Shown here piece by piece: positions 1 through 12,189 of a DNA stretch of 64,000 nucleotides. The notes beneath the pieces are model-generated. The model saw nothing but the letters and a program-made list of their open reading frames with translations, ran no database searches and had not been told where the DNA came from. Origin of the DNA: Monarcha castaneiventris obscurior (lineage: Eukaryota; Chordata; Aves; Passeriformes; Monarchidae); the NCBI GenBank assembly GCA_026261815.1, contig JAMPIT010000350.1, forward strand, positions 434,001 through 498,000, written 5' to 3'. How positions within the stretch are numbered: the first letter of the stretch is position 1; the number at the start of each line of letters is the position of its first letter. The position numbers and the translations under genes are program-made.

Positions 1-2379
1 GCATAGTGAATCTGGGTTCTTTTTTAGATCATTGTCAAGTAGTCTCTCTTGCATTTTTTAAAATTACGTGGTCTTTCAGTTGGTTTTTCTTCCAGAAACA
101 GCTGAATTTCTTATGTGATACTTGAATTCAAAGTGCGATGATGGAATTAACCCACACACATCATTATAATTACATTTGATAGGAGGCAACATGTTGGTAT
201 GTAGGCTGTCTTTGATATTTTTTGGAACACTGAATAATTTGCTATGTGCCTTTTTGTTTTAGCATATTAAAAATACTTATTACTTTAGAAGGACCACCTT
301 TACTGGTGCCATATAATGTGCATCAGGTTACATGTTTAATTATGGTTATATAGTTTTGTCCAGAGTGCAAGTTTCTTTGGCAGCATGGCCTATGGCTGCT
401 GGTGTTTGGAGAGACCAAATACCTGTGAGACCAAAAATGTTAGCCAGCCGAGTTTGCCAACAGAGGACAAGGCAGGTATTGTGAGAGATGCACCATTTTC
501 ATACACGTCTTTGCTCTAGGGTATCACCAATGTGGTTGTTAGTCTGTCTTCTTCCTGCAGCTGCGGGGACTCTGCCCAGGCAGGGATCCTGACCTTGGAA
601 GGCTCCACCTAGGCCCTTGCCTTAACTTGCTGTGCTTGTGTCTGTCATGTTCCTGACAAAGGAAATCAATGGATGAGATGCACCCTAACATTTGGAGTGC
701 TTGCTCAGGAAGGCTGTGAGGCACTACGGGAAGATGTGGCTTGCCATGGGTGCTGAAAACATAAGTTTTTCATTAACAGGGAACATGCAGAGGCATCTCA
801 GTGTTTGGTCAGTTGAAGAGGGGTTGGTGTCAATAGACAGAACTGGCTTCTCTACAGAGAGAAAATCATTTCTGCATCACACAGGGTCACCATGAGCCAA
901 AGCCTCTTTTTTTGTTGTTGCTGAAGAAAACCTGTGTGCAAGAGAGTATAATTTTAACAGGCTTGTTCCTCAGCCTACTGAGGGCTGGCTGGCAGTTTGG
1001 GTGAAGTATCTTGATACAGAATCTGCCATCTGGGTCCTTGTGGCATCTGTTGTTTTAGGATTTCTTGTTAGGTTTTTGGAGTGACTACTAATGTGCAATT
1101 ATATATAACTCTGTTTCTGTATAAAATTTCATGTGAATATCAGTAATGCATATAAAAAGATCAAATAGTCAGACTGAGCAAGCAATGAGGCAGCTGGCTT
1201 AAAGTAAATAAGTGATAACCCTTAACCTCTGATGGTAAAAGTGGTTTTGAATTCTGAAAACTTTACTCAAGTGGTGAACATAAATCTTAAAATTATTGGT
1301 AAGGAAGGCTGAGTAGTGGCCTATTAAATTGTATTTTCACTTCATATTTATTTTATTTAAAACCTTCCAAAATTTATTTGAGATTTATTGAGCTGAAGTA
1401 TGATGTAACCTTAGAACCTAAGCAAAACTGAAAGCTAGCTTAAAGGCAATGTAAAAAAAAACAGCTGAAAGGTAGAATGGGTGCTATGGGCAAAGAGCTT
1501 TTAAAAAAAACAATTCTGGGTAGCAGATGAGGGAATAAAATTTATGGTGCTAATCAGTAAGATGCTAAAAAGAACTCAGTGGGAGAAAAAGCCTGTACAT
1601 CTGAATATCTGAGAAAGGGAGGTTATTAGAAAAGTAAAAGCCATATAAAAGTGTGAAAAACAGAGTACAGGGTAGGTTCTAAAGAGCCAGAAGTAAAACT
1701 GTGGAAGTTTCAAGCAGCTTAGAAACCAAACCCAGCAATAACGATTAAAAACAATGCAACAGAAAGAGGAAAGCTGCCAGATATTTGTTAGAACTGGAAC
1801 ATAGCTAAGTATGATGATTCAAAAGACATTATGTAGTTATCCAAGAGACTGAACCAAGGATACAAACCATCCTGATGCAAAAAAGATTTTGCAGTAAAGG
1901 ACCAAGTCCTTTAAAACTTTATGAAGATAATAAAACATAGAAATCATTACATGACTAGAGATAATTACTAAAAGAATGCAAGAATTCAGAACAAAAGAGG
2001 CAAGAAATGCTGAGTTGCAAAGTAGGTTGCAGAGCAAAGAGAAGGTAATAAAATTACATAATTACTGAAGAAGCAAGAGGAGAGTGGGTGAAAGAACAAC
2101 AATAAATGTCAGAGAAAGCAGTGATACTCTATTCTGCCTCAGCATTTTTTGAAAGATAAGTGAATTTTGATTAGGTAAGTAATACGTGTAATTTTTGAGA
2201 TGGATTGAAACAGTACTGAGATTAGGGAATAAAAGAGAATAAATTAGATTTAGTCTGATTGTCAGAATATTTAAGCTTGTCAAAATAGTCAGTGACTTGG
2301 AGGAATTATCACTCACAAACTCAGCAAAAAGTGGTATTTTCACGATAGCTGCTTTTATGAAGGGAGAAGAACTTGGGAA
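1..2379 (+). other. MIPEP: MIPEP intron, 5' part within window
   Basis: This is intronic sequence upstream of the first MIPEP exon seen here. It is AT-rich. I see no exon with acceptor, donor and a frame continuing into the MIPEP exon at 12,068, so the preceding exon (which in human MIPEP encodes the segment ending before Ala-Trp-Gln-Leu) should lie before position 1. The part from about 1,700 to 2,380 may contain further, very degraded LINE sequence continuous with the CR1 fragment that follows. I could not find motifs there that prove it. Short open frames in this stretch have no recognisable product. Confidence 0.6.
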
Positions 2380-2840
2380 CTGTAGACTAATTGTTCAGAT
2401 TTTGTCACTCAAGGAGGAGTAGAAGCAATTAATAAGCAGCTCATAGGTACGTTGAGAACAATCAAATGAGGAAAAATAACCCCAGTTTTGTTACGAACTG
2501 TCTAAGATGAAAAAAATCCACTTTCTTCTTAAGACATTGATTGGTCTTGGAAACCGGAAGTAAGTAATTGATAGCATAACTCTATGCTCAGCAAGCTTTC
2601 TGACACTTGCAAATCATAATTGTACAACCAAACTGTAGATTTGTGACTGAGTCAACACACAGAAAACATACTGACAAAGCAGGTGAATGCTTAGTTTCGG
2701 ACAGGGACATTTTAGGTGGACTTCACCAGGAATCTGTCCAGAAACTACTGCATTCTATGGTTTTGTTAATGATTTAGGTGATAAATTATTTATAATATTT
2801 ATAGAAGCTCCTTCAGTTGACAAATGTTGCAGAAATTTTT
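2380..2840 (+). mobile_element. Degenerate CR1 LINE fragment, reverse-transcriptase region
   Basis: The + strand reads, with frame breaks, as a decayed CR1 ORF2 reverse transcriptase. Near 2,371-2,400 a Gly-Asn-Cys-Arg-Leu stretch matches the family's GNYRPVS motif. Near 2,590 Leu-Ser-Asp-Thr stands where the family has AFDTVSHS. Near 2,720 Gly-Leu-His-Gln-Glu-Ser-Val stands for GVPQGSV. At about 2,753-2,785 the reading AFYGFVNDLGD matches LFNIFINDLDD. The order is correct for the RT domain, but stops and frame changes show the copy is dead. The edges are approximate. It sits in a MIPEP intron in the same orientation as the gene. Confidence 0.6.
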
Positions 2841-2904
2841 AAAAACAGAATTTAAATGATCCAAAGAATTTGGATCACTGTGGTGTAAGTCAAGCAAACA
2901 GTGC

Positions 2905-3025
2905 AGAAAGCCAGCTTGGCTGAACAGGGAAGTCCTGGTTGAGCTCAGAAGGAAAAAGAAACAGTGTGGTCTCTTGAAGTAAGGTCCGGCTTTGCAGGAA
3001 GAGTACAGAGCTGTGATTTGTTTAT
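2905..3025 (+). mobile_element. CR1 ORF2 fragment, left half, interrupted
   Basis: From about 2,916 the + strand reads WLNREVLVELRRKKK, then a stop, then EEYRAV. This is the CR1 ORF2 segment between endonuclease and reverse transcriptase (family pattern WLNREL...LRRKRK...EEY). It breaks off at about 3,025, where an opposite-orientation CR1 3' end begins. The same ORF2 resumes at about 3,425. This copy lies further 5' in ORF2 than the fragment at 2,380-2,840, so it is a separate insertion. It has an in-frame stop and is non-functional. Confidence 0.75.
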
Positions 3026-3424
3026 CACAGAATAACAGAATGGTTTAGGTTGGAAGAGACCTTAAAGATCATCCAGTTCCAAGCCCCCTACTGTGGACAG
3101 GGATAGCTTTCACTAGACCATGTTGCTCAAAGTCCTTTCCAAACCTTACCTCAAACACTTCCTGGGATGGGGCACCCACAGCTTCTATGGGCAGCCTGTT
3201 CCAGTGCCACAGCATCTTTCAGGGTAAAAATTGTTATCCTAATATCTAATCTAAACCTGCCCTCTTTCAATGTAAAGGCATCCCCCCTTGCCCTATCACT
3301 AAAGGCCCTTGATAAAAGTCCCTCTCCAGCTCTCTTGCAGGCCATTCTAGGTCTAAGGTCTCCCTGGAACCTTCTCCAGGCTGAACAGCCCCATTTCTCT
3401 CAGCCTTTGTGCAGGGAGAAGACA
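3026..3424 (-). mobile_element. CR1 3'-end insertion, minus orientation
   Basis: The sequence begins with the signature of the reverse-complemented CR1 3' end (CACAGAAT..CAGAATGG, then GGTTGGAAGAGACCTT, then AGATCATCCAGTTCCAA). It continues through the C-terminal part of ORF2 in reverse, including the complement of the block encoding the family's FSLEKRRLRGD region near 3,370-3,410. The copy is 5'-truncated, as is typical for CR1. It interrupts an older plus-orientation CR1 ORF2 fragment (2,905-3,025 and 3,425-3,795). It looks less decayed than its host copy, which fits later insertion. Confidence 0.85.
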
Positions 3425-3795
3425 CAAATTGCCTAAGCTCAATTAGAGTTGAAACTGGCCAGTGTTGCTTCAGATAACAAAAAGGGCTTTTTAAATAATG
3501 TTAGTAGAAAGAGGAGGTTTAAAGAAAATGTTGGGCTGATACTTGTTGAAGATGGTCATCTGACTAACAGGATGAAGAAAAAAGCAGAGTGATTCAGTCG
3601 ATTGTTTTCCCTCAGTCTTTAATGCTAAAAATAGACCTTGTGCATCCCAGTTCCCAGAGGACCATGAGTGCAGGACCAGTGATTGGTGTACACTGAATGT
3701 TCACAGGTCTCAGGGCCTGATGGGATTCATCGCAGAGTTCTGAAGGAGCCAGTGGATGTTATGGCAGGACCCTTCTCAGTCACTTACTAAATGAT
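3425..3795 (+). mobile_element. CR1 ORF2 fragment, right half of interrupted copy
   Basis: The + strand reads AQLELKLASVASDNKKGF from about 3,436. A lysine- and arginine-rich stretch follows, and further on come a Pro-Asp-Gly-Ile-His-like segment (near 3,715) and VLKELADV-like residues (near 3,740). These correspond in order to CR1 ORF2 immediately downstream of the left half. Only a few codons seem to be missing or altered at the junction. Stops and frameshifts are present. Confidence 0.75.
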
Positions 3796-6700
3796 AGTTT
3801 GCACTGGGAAAGCAATTTTAGTAATAAGGATTTAAAGAACAATAAATACCCAAAGAGTATACTTTTATACATGGGATGGTGAAAAGGAAATTCTGTGGTT
3901 TTTTTTATATATTTTAGTATTTGGTCTTGGGGAGTTAGCAGTGGTAGTTTTGTGTCTTCTAGTAGGTGTCTACCTCTTAAAAAAATGCAACAAAAATGAA
4001 GGAATTACAGAGAAGCAGTTTTGGAAAGATACTAGGTTTGAAAACATGAACTATGAGGAAAGTTAAGGAAATTGAGCATTTGGCTAGAAAAGAGAAAATT
4101 ATATGAGCACACATGAGTGGTATTGAAAACCTTTATGAAAAAATTTATTTGGAATTGATTCTGTGATTATTTGTTTCTTATTAATGAACAAATAGAGGGG
4201 GAAAAATTATGTAATTGATAGCAAATGTGATTATGGATAGTATCTAATCTTTTAAAGTATTGTTAATTTTTCCCCTTGTTTGTTGAAGAGGGAGGCAGAC
4301 ACCCTGTATGTCTTGCATCTCTCTTATAGGCAGTTTTAAAGAAACCACGGTTGTAGATCACAGAGACATAGTTTCATAGTAAAGCCAGAAAACCTTTGTA
4401 GAGGATGGCTTTTCCACTTCTTCTCCCTCTCCAGTTACTTGAGAGGTCCTGATGTTGCTCATATACCACTTTTCTGAGTGTTTTGAGGAGAGATGAAGTC
4501 ATATGTTATTACTCAACCTCTTGAAATTTGTGTAACCCCTTCAAGGTGATTTTTTACCTTGCCATGTTGGAAACTGAAGTTGTTTATACAGAGTGCAAGT
4601 CCCTGGATTAGTTTTCTTATGAGCCTTCTTAAAAGTATACTGTAAAATCAAGTTGAAGAGTCTGGGTCTGAGGAAAAGATTAATAAAGGAGTGCACCGTG
4701 AACTCTGGGGAATTGATAGTTCTATAAATAATTAATAGCTAAAAGTCATTTCAAAAAGATTGGTGCCCTGCTGAGGTCAGTATTGAAGTAGATGCTGGGA
4801 CTTTCAAAAGCTCTTAAAGTCACCTTTCAAGGTTTGTTTAGGTTTCTGTCTTTGTGGAGTTGAGTTCATTTTATGATAAAGAAAATGCTGATAGCGAATA
4901 CTGTGAAGATTTGTTTTCCAGTGGTAACATGACACCATTCACTGGGCAACTATCTACAGCACTAGAGTGTTTACAGATACCCTAAGATATGAAGCGCTTT
5001 TAAGGAAATTCTTTTTTCAAGTGCTAGCCCCATGAAACTCAAACGTACTTTAGTGATAGTATTTACCATATTTACCATGTGGTAGAGCATTTTAAGGAAC
5101 AGTGCAGGAAGTAGTTGCATACATCTCCTGTTAACATTTTGAACATATTTAGATATATCTTACATATATATGAAAACACAGATAGCTTCGTCTAGTTTGC
5201 TATAGTTCTGTTTTTCGTGGCTCATAAATCCTTTTTCCCCCAGGATTGCAGTACTGGAGCTATACTTGACAGTGATAGATACAACTGAATACATCATTGC
5301 CATAAATGCAGCCTAGAGAGTCTGAAATGAAATTCTCTTCAAATGCAGTGAGAGACTGTCCTTTCTATGAAAAGTCAAAACTGAAAAGAACAAGACAGAG
5401 GAATTATCAGCACCCTTGCTTCACAGAAGGTGGCTGAGGGGGGGTGAATGCAATTTTTTAAGTTCACAATGTACTTGTGCTAGATTACGGATTAGAATCA
5501 TGATCCCTCAAATCCATCCCTTAATCTAGAATGGTTCTAGCAAAGGATAGTAAATAAACAGTACTGGAAAAAGGTAGTGATTTCATCTTCCAATGTTGGT
5601 TCAGGTAATTTAGTTGCTTAAGTTGTACTGGTAAATATATTTTGCGGTCGCCACGCAGCTTAAGGTATTTTTCAGTTTTTGTAAGGGCTTATCTTAAGCA
5701 GCATTTGTGATGTTTATTTTAAAATAATAGGTCAATACTTAAAATCAGGTTTAATTGAAAAAGTAATATAAAAAATCTGAGGTTCTGTGCAAGTCTCTAC
5801 TCAAAGGAAACAGTGGTGGTCTGATTCTACTTAGGAATTTAAAGCTTAGGCAATAATAGAAGTTATTAATTGTAATCAAAGAGGGGGTATTGAATGTGTA
5901 TGTGTATCTGTGTAGAATTACATGGTATGACTTGAAGGATTTGTTTGAAAATTGTATGTTTGCAAATTTCTTATATTTTACTTTGAAGACTAGTTATAAT
6001 GTTTACAAGTAACACTGTCTCTTAACTTGTCCAAATAAGATCAGTTAAAGGACAAAATAAGGAATCCATTTTTATATCTCTGTGTCTTTCGAAGATTGTG
6101 AAGCAATGGAAATCATACATACAGATTTTTGATGTCAGTATTCTTTATTATCACCCGCACCCCCCTTCCCTCAGTCCCTTTCTGGGGAGGAGAGAAGAGG
6201 ATATAGAGTAAATAGTCCTAAATTATTTTGCTATAAGCAGCTCAAATTCATGAATAGTTTATAAATAAAAATGAAATATTTTTCTTTAAGCAACTCAAAG
6301 ACCATATGGTACATATCTGGAATCACCTAAGTGGTTAATTGCATGTTAAATTCCTTTCCTCTTCCTTAGTGTAAACAACTGCAAAAATATTTACATTCCC
6401 TGCCTTCCTAGATTTATTTATCATTTTATAGTAAAAACATGGAAGTGTTATAAATTGAAATCTTAATCTCTTGCTTAACTCACTTTCTGAAATGTCATCA
6501 GTGTCTCTGGCTTGGTTTACTTTGTGTTCTCTCCATTTCTAACACAGAAATGCACAGCACTGGAAAACTGGAGTATTGATACTACGTGAGTTAGAGGCAC
6601 AGCACAAGATGAGGTTTCTTGAAATTAGTTTTCTGTTATTCTAAGCAAGATTAGAAACTGCAGGAAAGAAAGTGGTTCTTTATTGCATTTTATTATTATT

Positions 6701-9700
6701 GTGAAACTCCAGAAGGATGATGATGTAATTCTATAAAACTTAGAGGGGTTCAGGTCAAAAATACAGAATGTGAGTTGACCAAGCAAGCCACTGCGTAAGT
6801 ATGGAGACAGTTGTTTCTACAGTCAGGGAGTGCTCCAGCTTTTCCCCAGAGGTAGCTACTGGCACAAACAGTTTGCAAACTCTGCACTCTGATACTCATG
6901 AAACCATTGCTTCAAGTGAGAATGAGTCGAGGACATCCTCAAAGCACTGGCTAACGTGTGCTTTTTTTGCATGGCAGAGCAGTGTTGTCCTGGATTTCCA
7001 CTGGCGCTGCTAAACCTTGGCCTCAGCAGAGGGAAATAGCCTGTGCTGATTCCCATGCTAATTGCCTTTCTCTCCTGCCTCCAAGTAACCAGAGCCTGCA
7101 GCTTCCCCTTGACTCTCAGGAGTTTTCCACCCCTGCTGGTAGCTAAATTCAAGGGCATAGGAGCAGTAGTATTAAGTTAGTGCCAGACACAAGGGATTCT
7201 CCACCCAGTAGCCCCTGAAGGAGATAAGTTGGCTGCTCCTCTGTTGGGTTTCCTGCCAGAAAGATTTTAATTAAGAAGGGGGAGGGTGCCAGATATCATC
7301 TCCATCAAATATTGTTCTTCATGGAAACAATTCAACAACTTGCTCATTGATGTAATTACTGTAGCACACGTTTTGTAATTAGAAGTTGTAAATGACAAAA
7401 ATACTTTCCTTAATTTAGTATTGGGTCTTTTCAGGTTCTTACTTGTGTTTTTGTCTTAAGATGCAAAGCAAAATGGACATAAATATACTTTGAAGTACCT
7501 AAAGTCACAGCAGAAACTGTTGGAAGAACATTTTGAAAAGTCCAAGCAATAGTCAAGAATTTCTGTGGGATTTCTTTTCAAAAGATGTAATTTTGTAGCA
7601 CTGATTCCTGATGTAATTAGTGGAGCTCCCCGGAACAATGTTTACCCACACTCAGGCAAAAGCTAGCTTAGTATATATTAAGCTACCTATGGATTTTCTT
7701 TCAAGTTTGTCTTTTTCCATCACATCTAAATTTTTATATTAGATTATTTCTGTGACAATATTAACAGTTCTAAATTTAAAATTCAAATAATTGAATCCTA
7801 AACTAATGTAGCCTTCAAAATAGTTAACTAATCCTACCATGTTGTTAAAACGAATGAAGTGACTTAACTTTTAAATAGAAGATAGAAGGTGTAGTAAATT
7901 ATTCCAATTTCTCCTAAAGCAGTAATCCTATCCTCTCAAAAGGTAACAGGATAAATATTTCTGTCCTCTACTATAAAGGAAGCCTATGTGGCTAGTTTGG
8001 GCAAGACACATAGTTTAAGGTAGCTAAGGTAAAATGAACTGAATCTTACCCTAAGAATGTATTCTACAAGGACTTTTAAAAAAGTCCTGATAAGGTGTAA
8101 GAATACAAAAGTATCAGTAAGGTATTTTTGTTTTTACATGATGGGGTGGAAAGCCACTGCATATGGAATTTTGGAAATGCTTCAGACATGGTTATAAGAA
8201 AAGATTGATAATGTTGGTGGAAAAAAAGCCTGTTTAATAACAGCAGTGGATCAGTCATACACCTTTATTGCAGTCTCTTGTGCTGAATAAAAAGCAGGCA
8301 TGAACATGACCTGTGGATGGCATATTATCATAACCCATGGGCTATGCTGTAAAATGTGCTGTTTTATAAACTCCTGGAATGGGTTCATGGAACTTTTTGA
8401 AGTAAGAGACTGCTCAGAGTCTTCATTAACTTTCTAGCTGCTTACCAAAAATATAACATTTAATAAGGAGACTGCCCTAGTTCTACATGTCTAGCCTTTA
8501 CCTTGTCCAAAAGGGAATTTGATATGTCTTTTTTTTTTTCCTAATGAAGAAATGACTCCTCATTGGAAATAACACAACAAATCAAGTCATCTTGCATCTG
8601 TAACTGAATTTATTAAAATGGAGAAATGGAGTTTTATGCTAAAAGGTCAATCATTTAGTTTTAAATACATTTACAGTGATGGGGGTGTCTTTTTATTCAT
8701 CATAGGACTTTTTAATGGAGCAGTAGCCATTCTTGGGTTTTTTGAACACTTTATTGCCTAGGTTGTAATCTCCTCTGTATGAAGTAGGAGGAGAGGAAGT
8801 TGTTGTTTTTGGGGTTTTTTTTATGTGGGCAGGTAGCTCCTTCTGAATTAGGGTAGAGGATGGGTGTTTTAATGTTTAAATATATTTTTATAGGTGGCTA
8901 AGTCCAGTCTTGAAAAGTTAATTGTTAGGACAGCATAGAATCAGCAAATGTACTTGAGTAATGTAATAGGTTTTGGATAATATTGAAGATTGGGAGTTCC
9001 TGATCAGGAGCTTTGTATGAGGACTGGGACAAAAGTAGTGACAGGAAATGATGACATGCTAGAGTTATTCATGCTCTAGAGTGAATAAAAACCATACTCG
9101 TTAAAAAATATAAAATTAAATCAAATATAGGCTTCAAAGTTCAGTAGGGAATATCACTGTTTTTGGTTTTCTTTTACTGCTGTTTGCAATGGGAAAGCAA
9201 TCTTAGTTTCAGTTTGACTCATCCTCCATTTCTACTTCTTGTTTTGGGTACTGTCGTGTTCTGAATTAATTTTTGAAATTTCAACTTTGTCATATTTGCA
9301 AGCCTCCCCACATGCAGGGAGATGGATGAGTAGTGGCATTCCTTGGTGTTTCTGTATCCTTTTCTTTCCTCTTTTGAAAGGAAACAAGGTGAAGTTTGTT
9401 AGTAAAGCAAGGACAAGGTCAAACAAAATTAAGAAGAGGGTACTGCAGCCTGTTTTAGGTGCAGACTTTGAAATCAAGCTTTTGGTCTTGGGCAGATTGC
9501 TGAGAAGTTGTTCTTTTCTCCTTGCTTAATTGTGATTCAGAGTTTCAAGGAACCCAATGAATGGAACAGTTGATCAACCTGGAAGTGCAGATGAGCTGTT
9601 TTTAGGGGCAGATCATTAAATGCTAAGAACATTTGAGTGAACAATGTAATCTGAGGTTTCAGGGAAGACATACTGTCTTAATTACAGCTTATGTGATTAT

Positions 9701-11119
9701 CAAAGTAATTCCTTTCTGTTGGGAGAGGTAGAAATATCCTTCACTATGCCAAACTCCTGGAAATTATTTTTGTTTGTAGCCTAAAAACCATTTCTGACTA
9801 TGTGAAACCAATTCATCAGTAAAGTTTTCCACATTCCAGAGAGAGAGAGAGTTGAAACTTCTAATCATAACTTTAAAAGCTTACTATAAAATAAACTGAC
9901 ATGTTTTCCTGCTTAGTCTTCTAAAAACATAGTCTCTTTGCTCTGTTTCAAAATGTGCTTTTAGCTCAGTGGTTATGGTTGTAATTAAGAGTTAGAAAAA
10001 CTATAGCTATAAAGCATGAATATAGCAACCAAAACACCTTTGAAAGCAAAGTGGAGACTGTCCAAGCTGAATGTTTTAACACACTTGCATTACAATGAAA
10101 TACAGTACAGGGCTTTACCTTAACAAAAAAGAAAAAGTTAATAATTTTTAAGAATTTGTATCATGCATTAATACCCTTAGGAAAATTGAAGATTGGAGAC
10201 CTTTTTTCATCTCATTTAACCCTGCTACTCCTACTTTTAACTAGTGATATAGGTCACCAGTACAGGCTCAACTGGCCACCCATGGCAAATTCCATTTGTT
10301 TTGGACACCATCTTAGGGTGGAAATAACCTCCTTGTAAAATGTCGCTTTTGAATGGCTGAACGACAGCTAACTTTGAGAACTTCATTTGTAGGTGTTGCT
10401 CAGGAAAGGGAGCTAGCAGCTTGCTTCTCATCAGCTGTTCAAAGTCATTTAGATTATGAGGCACCATTTGCTGCCTTTTCTTTTAAGGAAAAAAGACTGA
10501 CTAAAAGCCAAATGCTCTCTTTTTCCACCTTCTCAGTGGGTCGTTTTTTTAGAAAACACATATATTCTTTTGGGTAATGGAGAATAAGATGATATACAGC
10601 ACTTTGTTGAATAAAGAGGCATAGTTTATTTCAACTGCTAAAAATAAGGACTTTGTTAATTACAGTGTGATAAAGAATCCCAGTCAAAGACAAATAGTTT
10701 TGGAAAATTACGAATGTCATTTCACTTTTTTGTTTGGCTTTATCAGAATTTCAGCCGTTGACTGTAGGATAAGAACAAACATCTCACAGCCCATGGATTT
10801 AAATTTAAAACATCTGTTACATTACATTTTTGTTTATCTTTTAGTTCCTCTTCAAAACTCTGTTTATTATAGTACCTGCAAAAACCATGCCAACTGTCAT
10901 ATCACAAGAATGTTAGGAGCTTTGACTTTGGGTTGGAGGACGTATAAGGTAGAGCACTTGTTGTCTCTTTGGTTTCCTCAGAGCCAACCAGGGCAAAGGA
11001 AGTTTCATACTCCTTCCTTTATACAGCCATCCATTCTCATTTTAAAAAATGTGCCCGAATCTGTTGGGAAACAATATTGTTTCAGTTTGGACCTGCTTGC
11101 CTTTACACATCACACTGGA
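3796..11119 (+). other. MIPEP: MIPEP intron, no recognised element
   Basis: This is AT-rich intronic DNA. A weak resemblance to CR1 at about 4,040-4,110 (ACTATGAGGAAAGTTAAGG followed by a Leu-Ala-Arg-Lys-Glu-Lys-like reading) is too short to call. Homopolymer runs and a short GA run near 9,838-9,850 occur. Open frames near 6,800-7,160 and 9,230-9,530 overlap one another on both strands and show no family signature. I see no exon. Confidence 0.55.
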
Positions 11120-11252
11120 GAGGTGATGAAATCTTTATCCCTGGAGACTTTAGACAGAGCCCTGAGAAATCTCTCCAATGCTGGCTTTGCTTTGAGCGAG
11201 GGTTGGACCAGATGACCTTTGGACATCTGTCACAATTTAAACTATTCTGTTG
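11120..11252 (+). mobile_element. CR1-type LINE 3' tail, plus orientation
   Basis: The + strand follows the usual avian CR1 3' terminus in order. It has a CTGGAGACTTTAGACAGAGCC block, then TTTGAGCGAGGGTTGGACC, then AGATGACCTTTGGACATC, then AATTTAAACTATTCTG. The standard tail has GGTTGGACTAGATGATCTCC and CCTAAATTATTCTGTGATTCTG at the same places. It is 5'-truncated and diverged. The 3' part of a 182-codon open frame beginning at 10,667 overlaps this tail, which argues against that frame being a gene. Confidence 0.65.
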
Positions 11253-11400
11253 CAGTCAGGGAAATAAAAAGAAAAAAATACTTTGATTTCTGTGAAGATA
11301 AGGCTGATAAATTCTTAAAAGTTCTGATTTTCTTTGCTAAGAAACATAAGGAAACAGTCAACACTAAACAGCATTAAAAAATTAGTCTGTCATCACTTGA

Positions 11401-11444
11401 ATGAGTCATAAAGTGACAATAAATGAGTCATAAAGTAACAATAC
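11401..11444. repeat. 22-bp tandem duplication containing AP-1 consensus sites
   Basis: Two adjacent 22-bp units (11,401-11,422 and 11,423-11,444) differ at only two positions. Each begins ATGAGTCATAAAGT. Each carries TGAGTCA, the consensus AP-1 (TRE) site, at 11,402-11,408 and 11,424-11,430. The duplication is directly visible; any enhancer role is inference. Confidence 0.8.
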
Positions 11445-12067
11445 ATGAATGAATAGCAATATAATTGTGGACTATAATCTGCTAAATATATATGCACTTA
11501 AAAATGTGCAGACAAATCTGTGGATTGTGGCATTGCATGTGGATAGAATTTGTGTACCTCTGAGGTTTTTGGCACATGGAAAACTGCATTTTTTATAGTA
11601 TTAAACCTAAGTCCCAATAACCATTTTTTTGTGACAAAAGTTTATAAATTGAACTTTTGTGAGTGTGACACTGTACTTGCCCACATGGAAAATTATAAAC
11701 TACTGTGTTACTTGTAACAAGGTAATTGTGGGTTTTGTTCAAGACCAGTAGAACTACACATCTATTATCAGATATGAATAATTTATTTTACTGCTTGATT
11801 TTCTCCCCTTCTGAACCTGTTTATGTATAATTTCAATCCTGATGATCAGTGTATTGCATACACAGCAGTTGGATTGAAAAATGCCTCTTCTCATAAAGGA
11901 TTGTTCATTCTGGGATTTCTTTCCAATGGCTATTTTTTTTTACTTCTTTCTTTTTTGTTTATCATTAAGAGTATCAGATTTCTTCCATCATAAATAAGAA
12001 AATGTTGAACAATTTAAACAATTTAAAAGATAACATGGGGTTTGGGTTTTTTTTTTTCTTCCTACAG

Positions 12068-12189
12068 GCCTGGCAGCTGCGATTCAGTCACCTTGTGGGC
12101 TACGGTGCCAAATATTACTCCTACCTCATGTCCAGGGCTGTTGCCTCTATGGTGTGGAAACAGTGTTTTGCTCAGAATCCGTTTGATAG
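12068..12189 (+). CDS. MIPEP: MIPEP exon (third from last): C-terminal part of the M3 peptidase domain
   Basis: MIPEP is the mitochondrial intermediate peptidase, a matrix zinc metallopeptidase of family M3. It removes an octapeptide from imported precursors after the main processing peptidase has cut. This 122-bp exon starts after a pyrimidine tract ending CCTACAG and ends before the strong donor GTAAGA. It opens in phase 0 and encodes 40 residues plus two bases of an Arg codon. The reading [20 protein letters not shown] is almost identical to the human protein as I know it. The GY-x-A-x-YY-x-YL block is the tyrosine-rich substrate-contact loop shared by M3 peptidases. The HEXXH zinc motif is encoded upstream, outside the window. 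The exon joins in frame to 12,946. Confidence 0.96.

Noticed and set aside
3151..3436. Open frames on both strands of 64 and 89 codons
   Set aside because: They lie wholly inside the minus-orientation CR1 3' end. The minus frame contains FSDRARGDAFTLKEGRFRLD, the CR1 ORF2 C-terminus, so it is part of the repeat and not a gene.
4030..4120. Possible further CR1 fragment
   Set aside because: Only scattered similarity to the ORF2 C-terminal region; too short and diverged to support by eye.
10667..11215. 182-codon open frame on + in a MIPEP intron
   Set aside because: Its last third is the translated CR1 3' tail (11,120 onward). The first part is AT-rich without any motif, and a second frame (10,969-11,286) overlaps it. 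It is most likely chance plus repeat.
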